Part shown: positions 1-6,534 of the stretch, piece after piece
Numbering within the stretch: position 1 is the first letter of the stretch
Layout: every line of letters begins with the position of its first letter
From: Terfezia claveryi
Lineage: Eukaryota > Ascomycota > Pezizomycetes > Pezizales > Pezizaceae
Direction of reading: 5' to 3'
Length of the DNA: 13,871 nt
Assembly (NCBI GenBank): GCA_015179025.1
Contig: WHUX01000686.1
Span: 1 to 13,871, forward strand
Translations under genes and position numbers: made by a program
Notes under the pieces: generated by a model
The model's input: the letters and a program-made list of their open reading frames with translations, nothing else
Told to the model about the DNA's origin: nothing
Database searches by the model: none

Positions 1-422
1 GTACAAACAACTCTGCAGTATAGCTGCCTCCCTTGATACATGCGGCAACTGCCTCCGCGTGTCTCGTGTCCCTTGCCCTCTGCCTCTCTTGCCTCTTGCC
101 CTTGCCCCCCATCTTAGCCTTCCCCTAGTCACACACATAGCGTTCCTACGTGTGTCTTACCCTAGCCTTTCCTCAGATCACACACGTAGCGCTCTTACGT
201 GTGCGATTGCCCCTTGCCACTTCCCCGGCGTACCCCTTGGTCGCCTTGTCCCCAGAGCCCTCGTTACACTACGTTGGATCTTTCAGACCAACCGGTATGA
301 TGTCCGCGAACATTACACTACCCACCGATAGATTCGCAGCCTGGAGGGTGACTCCGATCCCATCAGACCCGGCAGAACTATCACATACTAACGAACTGTA
401 ATCGAGATCTTCATAGACACTT
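1..422 (+). repeat. Partial 5' LTR end plus untranslated leader
   Basis: This C/T-rich, non-coding stretch sits directly before gag, where the 3' part of the 5' LTR, the primer binding site and the leader belong. A plausible LTR end is the GTTACA at 263-268, since LTRs usually end in CA. The ttacactac motif recurs near 312-321, so the end could also lie there. I cannot identify a convincing tRNA-complementary primer binding site; Tf-type elements can self-prime, which would leave none to find. Short reading frames here have no family features and are treated as spurious. The exact LTR boundary is uncertain because no second LTR copy is available to compare. Confidence 0.45.
132..203. repeat. 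Two tandem stem-loops in the LTR/leader
   Basis: CACACGTA (181-188) and TACGTGTG (196-203) form a perfect 8-bp stem around a 7-nt loop. The copy 49 bp upstream, CACACATA (132-139) with TACGTGTG (147-154), has the same loop start (gcg) and one mismatch, a G to A change at a CpG. The pair may be a tandem duplication in the LTR with possible RNA-structural or transcription-factor binding roles; function is not shown. Confidence 0.6.
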
Positions 423-1429
423 ATGCCATCAGCGAACAACAAGGAGCAGACTCTAGAAAGCCGAAAGGCGAATCCGAGAAGCCGAAGACAAAATAACCCT
501 CCTCCGAGAAGATACAGTAAAGGACAGGATAACCATCCGGAGATTGACTCACGCTTTAGACCTGGCCAATGGTTTAAAGAACCAGAAAATACAAGACCTA
601 CTAACCTCACCCAAGTTTAATGGGGACTGGGGCCGGTTATGAGCATGGAAAACCTCTGTGCAAATAAAACTCTCTGGGGACTCGGTGAAGTTCCTCACGG
701 TTCACCACCAGCTCTCATACGTCTATGGCCTACTGGAGGGTAAAGCTATGGACCAGGTACAGCCTTCGTCAAGGCAATGGAATTGATCTGGTAGATATCC
801 CGACACTAATGGCAATCCTGGACCGAGCCTTCGGGGACCCTGACCCTGAAGGAACTGCCAGCAGGGCCCTGCGAGATCTCAAGCAAAAACACAACGAACT
901 GTCAGCCTATGTCACTGAGTTCTTCAGGCTAGCAGCAGAGCTCAATTAGAATGATGAAGCCAAGCTCGATCAGTTCAAAGACGGGCTTACCTTCGAGCTG
1001 AAAAAGGCTCTGGTTTACTGCCCACCAACCAAGACCCTGGAGGAACTTATTGAACAAGCTAGCTGGGTGGAACAACAGACAGCGGCACTCAGAGCCCCCC
1101 AAAAGACACTCTCGACCTCGACTCCCTGTACCCCATTCCCGACAGCACGCACCCAACAACAACAACCCATACCAGTCAACAAGCCTGTGCACCCCTCCTT
1201 GGTAGCGGGTGGGGCTGCCCCCATGGACCTGTCAGCAGGTAGGCCACGGTTAACCCAGGAGGAAAGAGATCATCACCGAATGAACGGGTTGTGCATTGCA
1301 TATGGAAAAGGAGACCACTTTATTGCGGCATGTCCCCTTCAAAAAAATCGCTCCCTGGCCGCTCATGCCATCTCAGAAGCCCGGATCGAGGAGGTTGACG
1401 AGGTGGGAAAAGCCCTGTCCCTTGCCTAG
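423..1429 (+). pseudogene. gag: gag polyprotein, inactivated
   Basis: Gag forms the virus-like particle and binds the element RNA. The reading starts at the ATG at 423, changes frame near 450-460, runs through a coiled-coil-like charged segment and the capsid-type motif SPKFNGDWGRL (about 606-638), and changes frame again near 760-780. It then continues to the stop at 1427. Two premature stops lie inside: TGA at 640-642 and TAG at 947-949, the latter where the context ELN-x-ND usually has Trp. A zinc knuckle near 1292-1333 keeps Cys, His and Cys, but the second Cys position reads Tyr (TAT at 1301-1303), which should abolish zinc binding. The family match (retrotransposon gag, Pro/Gln-rich linker before the knuckle) is clear. 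The start codon choice is moderately secure because the N-terminus is frame-broken. Confidence 0.88.
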
Positions 1430-2017
1430 TTACTGACACTAGCAAGGGACCTGCCCCAAGCCATTTATCTCTGTCTTTGTCTGCATTTTCTATATATTCC
1501 GCTTCTTCTGTTGTTGACGAATCTCACTTGTTCAGCGAGCATTTTGTTGTATCTATCTCTCTCAATATCAATGATAGAACAATCACCACGTCAGCCCTTA
1601 TAGATTGCGGAGCCTCAGAAATTGCATTCGTTGACCAGGCCTTTGTCAGTAAATTCGCTATACCCACGTCCAAGCTTAAAACCCCCGCATTCTGGATGTC
1701 ATCAATGGTCGACCCATCTCCTCTAGATATATCACCGATATTGCTTGCGTGCCTGCCCTGGTCAGGGATCACTCCGAGGCAAACCTCCCAATATTCATGA
1801 CAAAGCTCAAATACCCAATTGTCCTTGGAATCCCCTGGCTTAGAATGCATGATGTATCGGTCAGCTTCAGCTCCTATACCCTGCAGTTCAATAGCCAATA
1901 TTGCAAAAAGCACTACGGGAATCCAAAGCCACCATCACTGGGTTATGTGCCTTGCCGCCCCTGATAACCCACCCGACCCAGGTAGCACACCAGTCCGTAC
2001 ACATCAATGCCACTAAA

Positions 2018-2120
2018 CCCCCTAGTCCTCCTGTTCCCCCTGTTTTTTCCCCTACGCCCCCGGTTTTCCCTGTGCCCCCGGTTCCTCCTGTCCCCTCCGT
2101 GCCCCCGGTTCCCCAAAAAC
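2018..2120 (+). repeat. Proline-rich PPV linker repeat in pol
   Basis: C-rich short repeats (cccccggtt with variants) encode a run of Pro-Pro-Val units between the protease and the reverse transcriptase. Flexible linkers occur here in gypsy polyproteins, but a PPVPPV run of this length is unusual. It probably grew by replication slippage of a 9-bp unit. It is in frame with RT. Confidence 0.75.
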
Positions 2121-4990
2121 CTCTGAATATTAGCTTCATCGGGGCAGGGGCTTTCGCTTACCTCACTAGGAGACACAAGCTGAAGGCTCATGCCCTATCT
2201 ATACATGAGGTTAACCTGGAAATCAACAAGATACGGCCTAAGGAGGAGTGGAAGGCTATGGTCCCAGATGAATATCACGAGTTTATTGATCTGTTCTCGG
2301 AAAAGGCCGCAGAGAAACTCGCACCACACTGACCATACGACCATACTATCCCGCTGGTAGAAGGTAAAACCCCCTCTTATAGGCCTCTTTATGGAATGTC
2401 CCGGGTTGAGCTGGAAGCTCTGAAGAAGTATTTGGAAGAAAACCTTAACAAGAGCTTCATTCGCCACAGCTCCTTACCAGTGATTGCTCCGGTGCTGTTC
2501 GTGAAGAAATCGGACGGCTCCCTTCGGTTGTGTGTTGATTATCGTGGCCTGAACGAGATAACGGTCAAAAACAGATACCCTCTACCCCTAATTCACGAGA
2601 CATTAGCCAGGCTCTCCAAGGTCAAGTGGTTCACCAAACTGGATTTGAGAGAGGCATACAACCTAGTACGGATTGCCGAAGGGGAGGAGTGGAAAACTGC
2701 CTTCCGAACTCGTTATGGCCACTTTGGGTATAATGTTATGCCTTTTGGGTTGACTAACGGCCCAGCCTCTTTCCAGCACTTCATTAATGACACCCTGCGA
2801 GACTTTCTGGATGTATTCTGCACAGCCCCCCTTGACGATATCCTGATCTATTCGGATACCCTGGCAGAGCATAAAATCCATGTTCGTCAAGTGTTGGAGA
2901 AGCTAGAGCAAGCCGGATTGTACCTCAAGCCCGAGAAATGTGAGTTTCATGTGCAAGAGGTCAAGTATCTGGGGTTAATCATCACTACAGAGGGCATCAG
3001 GATGGACTCTGCCAAGGTTACCACTGTCTAGGAATGGCAAATCCCAGCGAATCTCAAGGATGTCCAAGCATTCCTAGGGTTCGCCAACTTTTACTGGTGT
3101 TTTATCCTGGGATATTCGAAGATCGTAGCCCCCCTCACTGCCCTGACTAAAAAAGACCGGCATTTTGACTGGAATCCAGAAGCCCAATCTGCCTTCCAGA
3201 ACCTCAAGGAAGCCTTCTGCTCAGCACCAATCCTGACATATTTCAACCCTGACCAGGAGTATGTCATCGAAACCGATGCATTCAACTATGTCTCCGCGGG
3301 AATCTTCTCTCAGAACGATGATAAAGGCATCCTCCACCCAATGGCTTACTTCTCGAAAAAACACTCCCCAGCTGAGTGCAATTATGAGATCAATGACAAG
3401 GAGTTGATGGCTATCGTAAGGGCGTTCGAGGAGTAGAGGCCACATCTGGAGTCAGCTAAAGGGATTATCGAGGTATTATCTGATCACAAAAACCATGTGT
3501 ATTTTACAACCACCAAGCTACTCAACCGACGGCAGGCTAGGTGGTCGGAATTCCTCTCTCGGTTCAACTTTAAGATCAAGTACCATCCTGGAAAGGCTGG
3601 TGGCAAGCCCGATACGTTAACTCGGAGATTAGGAGATCTTCCTAAGGAGGGGGATGCAAGGCTAAAATACCAAAATCAGGTGGTATTGAAGCCTGAAAAC
3701 CTTGATCTGGTGGCCAATATCCTTGCTGAGGCTAAGGCCGCCGTGGAAGCCAACCTCCGACAACTGATGAGACAGGCTTACGAAGGAGACCCTCTGGTCA
3801 GGGAAATCATCGCTGCAGTGGATTTCGGCCAGCGCCGCCACCCCAACATCTCCCTGGCCAAATGTACCGTCCAGGAAGGCCTCCTTTACCACCTCGAACG
3901 GCTCTATGTGCCGGAAGGAGAGTTGCGCCTTCGATTGATCAATGAACACCATGACAGCCTGGTTGCAGGTTACCCTGGAGTGGCCAAAACGTTAGAGCTT
4001 CTAGCCAGGGAGTACACATGGATCGACCAACGTAAGGACGTGGAGTAGTACATACAGAACTGCCATATTTGCAAACGTACTAAGCCTGTCCGCCATGCTC
4101 CGTATGGGACGCTGAAACCTCTGGATATCCCTGATCGGCCGTGGCTGCACCTGACTATGGACTTCGTAACAGGGTTGCCGGAAGACTTGGGGTTCAATGC
4201 CATCTTGATGGTGGTGGATTGGTTGACGAAAATGAGGCATGTTATACCTTGCCAGGATACCTGCTCTGCCCCAGAGTTAGCCAATCTCTATCTCAATAAT
4301 ATATTCCAATACCATGGCCTCCCTGAATCGATCGTATCCGACCGTGGCCCCCAGTTTACCTCAGAATTCTGGCAAGCCTTCTGCGAACTTCTGGGGATCA
4401 AAGCACGTCTGTCAACAGCATATTACCCCCAGACGGACAGCTAATCGGAGAGGATGAATGCCATTATAGAGCAATATCTACAGGCCTTTGTCAATTACTA
4501 GCAGGATAACTGGGTTTCGTTGCTAGCCACCTGCGAATTTGCCGTGAACAACTAGTTCTTGGAATGCTCCAAAACCTCGCCTTTCCTGCCTAATTACGGT
4601 TGGCACCACCGGTTCGTGGATGCCCTGGCGCCCTTGCAAAAAGCCCACCCCCCAGCTAAGGAGTTTGTGGTTGGAATTGCTGAACTCCACCGTACCCTGA
4701 AAGCCGAGCTGGGATATGCGCAAGCCCGGCAAGCTGAGTATGCCAACGGATCATAGTTGCCAGCCCCCAGATATCAGCCAGGAGATAAGGTATGGCTTTC
4801 CAGCCGGCACTTCTGAACAGAATGCCCCTCCCGCAAGCTAGATCATAAATTTCTGGGACTCTTTGAGGTATTGGCTGCTGTGGGAACTCACGCCTATCGA
4901 TTGAGGTTTCCCAAAGATATCAAACGACACCCAGTCGTCCATGTTTCCGAGATCGAGCCTGCTGCTAGCGACTCTCTGCCAGGCCAGGAA

Positions 4991-5000
4991 CCCCCCCCCC
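4991..5000 (+). other. C10 homopolymer at the pol-chromodomain frame change
   Basis: Ten consecutive C fall exactly where the reading frame changes from integrase to chromodomain. A slippage indel in this run explains the change. It may be a real mutation or a sequencing/assembly length error, since homopolymers are error-prone. Confidence 0.75.
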
Positions 5001-5010
5001 TCCTCCTGTA

Positions 5011-5208
5011 GTTATCGAAGGTGAGGAGGAATGGGAGGTGGAGGAAGTGCTGGACCCCCGAAGAAGATATGGGCGCCTGCAATATAAGGTCAAATGGCTG
5101 GGGGACAAGGAGACGACCTGGCAACCAGCCGAAGATCTAGAAAACGCACAGGACCTTGTCACCTTGTTCCACCAGTGTTACCACCAGAAACCCCGCCCCG
5201 CTCAATAA
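5011..5208 (+). other. Chromodomain at the C-terminus of integrase (chromovirus targeting module)
   Basis: The segment reads about 65 codons to the TAA at 5206-5208 without an internal stop. It has the chromodomain pattern: an acidic lead, EVEEVLDPR, YKVKWLG, TTWQPAEDL, then a C-terminal helix. In chromoviruses this domain binds histone marks and steers integration. The aromatic cage positions are partly visible (Trp in KVKW and TTWQP); a Trp just before EVEEV may serve as the first cage residue. It lies in frame 1, whereas integrase is in frame 2; the switch occurs in the C10 homopolymer just upstream. This is one of the longest stop-free segments of the element. Confidence 0.88.
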
Positions 5209-5465
5209 TATTCTTGTCGTCCTGGAATTAGTTATTAGGGTTGTTATTGTCATTGTTGTCATGGTTATTGTTGGTACATACTTCCGGCATTAGGGTTGTG
5301 TTATGGGTTATTGGTTATTCCTTGCTACTATGTACTTGCTTTTTTTTTTCTTGTAGATTCCAGAGGAAATCCAGTGGCCTATTTATACTCCTCTGAGATC
5401 TTATAACTAAGGAAATAAATACAATAAAGGATAGTATACCAAAAGGTAGTACACTATATAAAAGA
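5209..5465. other. Post-pol AT-rich stretch, possible 3' UTR or residual 3' LTR
   Basis: There is no gene here. The sequence begins with G/T-rich imperfect repeats (attagggttgt appears near 5233 and 5290), then a T-run ending in cttgtag, then a tatttatac TATA-like motif near 5379. A 3' LTR would be expected after a polypurine tract here. I see no matching copy of positions 1-270 and no clear polypurine tract, so an LTR is not called. Confidence 0.4.
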
Positions 5466-5569
5466 GGTCATATGGCTACAGTAATGAGTCACATGGTCTA
5501 AATAATAGTTATGTGGCTATCGTAAGGAGTTACATGGTCTAAATAAAGGTTATGTGGTCATAATGAAGG
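5466..5569. repeat. Tandem repeat, about 41-42 bp unit, 2.5 copies
   Basis: The units begin at 5466 (ggtcatatggct), 5508 (gttatgtggcta) and 5549 (gttatgtggtca). The first two share the second half, tcacatggtctaaataa or ttacatggtctaaataa. Differences between units are mostly transitions. No coding potential is seen. Confidence 0.75.
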
Positions 5570-6534
5570 TATGCTTATATTGTAAGTTCTATAGAATTTC
5601 CTATGGCTAATTCCATATGCTATGGATACTTATAAAGTAGTAGAAAGTGGTATAAGACTAGTCTTTCAACCAAGAGGCTTAGTTACATAATATAGTAGTA
5701 ATATAGGAAATACAAAAGTATATAATCAATTATATAAGCAATAAAATAATATTCTCCATTATAATACTTTCTAGAACTTGAATAAAAACTAGAGGCTATA
5801 GTCAGAGACTATTGATTTAGGAAGACTATAGTAGTAGAATATATTATTAAGATAGAGGTTGGCCAATTTTAAGATGGAGCAGGTATTCCAGTAAGGTATA
5901 ATATACCTTATCTTGGTCAACTAATTAACTACTATACATCAGGAAAGATTTTTCTTTGCCCTAATACCTCTTAGGGCCTTCTAATATATCTTTAAGACCT
6001 CTTGAATGCCAGATCGCCTCATGCACCCCAATGCTTATTATTCAGTATGGATGCGCCCCAATGCTTCCATCACTAAAGATTTTCCATACTCCAATGCTCC
6101 TCTGGGGCTCCTGACGCACTCTACTAACCCCTCTAATACCCAATCGCTGCTGGTGCTATGATACCTACTATTTGGTATGAGTTGCCATAAGTCTAAGAAC
6201 CCCGCCTGAATGTCTACCCCCTGTAATATGCTACCACCCCGCCCTCTCTACCATTCAATATCCATCATACACCCCGATGCCTACCCCTGACTTTCCTAAT
6301 ACCTACCCCTGACCGTTCTATTGCCATCTTACTATACCAGACACTCACTATCCCATGTTGGTCACACTTGTAGCTCCAGAACATCCCGACTATTCCCCAA
6401 ACCTCCTTAACATCTACCTATCCTATCTTACCCCAGCCTCACAATATCTCTCTACAATTGTATCATAATTTCAAACTCTTGCTCCAAGCTATTCCAATTC
6501 CCGAGTCATACTATTTATTCATATCCTAACTTAT
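5570..6534. other. Gene-free interval: AT-rich DNA followed by a C-rich low-complexity tract
   Basis: I see no supportable gene. Up to about 5990 the DNA is AT-rich with many TA steps. From about 6000 the + strand turns C/T-rich and holds scattered copies of a 16-bp motif (atgcaccccaatgctt at 6021-6036, atgcgccccaatgctt at 6051-6066, weaker copies near 6086-6100 and 6268-6282). It also has a direct repeat cctacccctgac at 6280-6291 and 6302-6313. The C-rich strand bias continues into the minus-strand transposase relic, so some of this may be its 3' flank. No terminal inverted repeat was found. Confidence 0.5.

Larger units (their letters stand above)
1..5208 (+). mobile_element. Degenerate Ty3/gypsy LTR retrotransposon with C-terminal chromodomain (chromovirus, Tf-like)
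   Basis: One + strand element runs LTR/leader, gag with a CCHC-like knuckle, protease, reverse transcriptase, RNase H, HHCC/DDE integrase and a terminal chromodomain. The RT-RNaseH-integrase order defines Ty3/gypsy (Metaviridae) rather than Ty1/copia, and the chromodomain places it among chromoviruses. The element is clearly GC-richer than the DNA after 5209. It carries at least eleven premature stops and several frameshifts, so it cannot be autonomous. The left end is cut by the window. No copy of the 1-270 sequence is visible after 5208, so the 3' LTR is missing, truncated or too diverged to see. The right boundary is therefore only set at the end of the last coding domain. Confidence 0.95.
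1477..5208 (+). pseudogene. pol: pol polyprotein (protease-RT-RNaseH-integrase-chromodomain), inactivated
   Basis: The protease has the aspartate motif ALIDCGAS (Asp at 1603-1605) and the second motif VLGIPWL (about 1821-1841). It shifts frame near 1690 and again near 1895-1925. A proline-rich linker (2018-2120) leads into reverse transcriptase, with LDDIL at 2831-2845 preceded by Pro where Tyr is usual. RNase H follows with its first Asp in ETDA (3275-3277). Integrase has an HHCC finger (Cys codons 4061-4063 and 4070-4072) and a D-59-D-35-E core (4160, 4340, 4448). The chromodomain is at 5011-5205. In-frame stops fall at 2330, 3029, 3434, 4046, 4442, 4499, 4553, 4754 and 4814, and a frame change lies in the C10 run at 4991-5000. 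The second finger His reads Tyr (3971-3973). The gene is plainly dead but nearly full length, so decay has been mainly by point changes. Confidence 0.95.

Noticed and set aside
59..401. Overlapping + strand open frames before gag
   Set aside because: They fall in the LTR/leader, are low-complexity Leu/Pro-rich, and have no recognisable domain.
269..610. 113-codon open frame on the minus strand
   Set aside because: It lies antisense to the leader and gag start, with no family features; the + strand gag reading explains the sequence.
1427..1476. Programmed -1 frameshift at the gag-pol junction
   Set aside because: Protease is in the -1 frame relative to gag, but no slippery heptamer with a following structure is evident, and nearby indels make the frame relation unreliable.
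1524..1913. 129-codon minus-strand frame
   Set aside because: It is antisense to the protease, whose motifs are clear on the + strand.
1888..2191. Gly/Thr-rich and Arg/Gly-rich minus-strand frames
   Set aside because: They are the antisense of the proline-rich pol linker.
5341..5357. T-run plus CTTGTAG as a spliceosomal 3' splice site
   Set aside because: No matching donor, branch point or coding exon flanks it.
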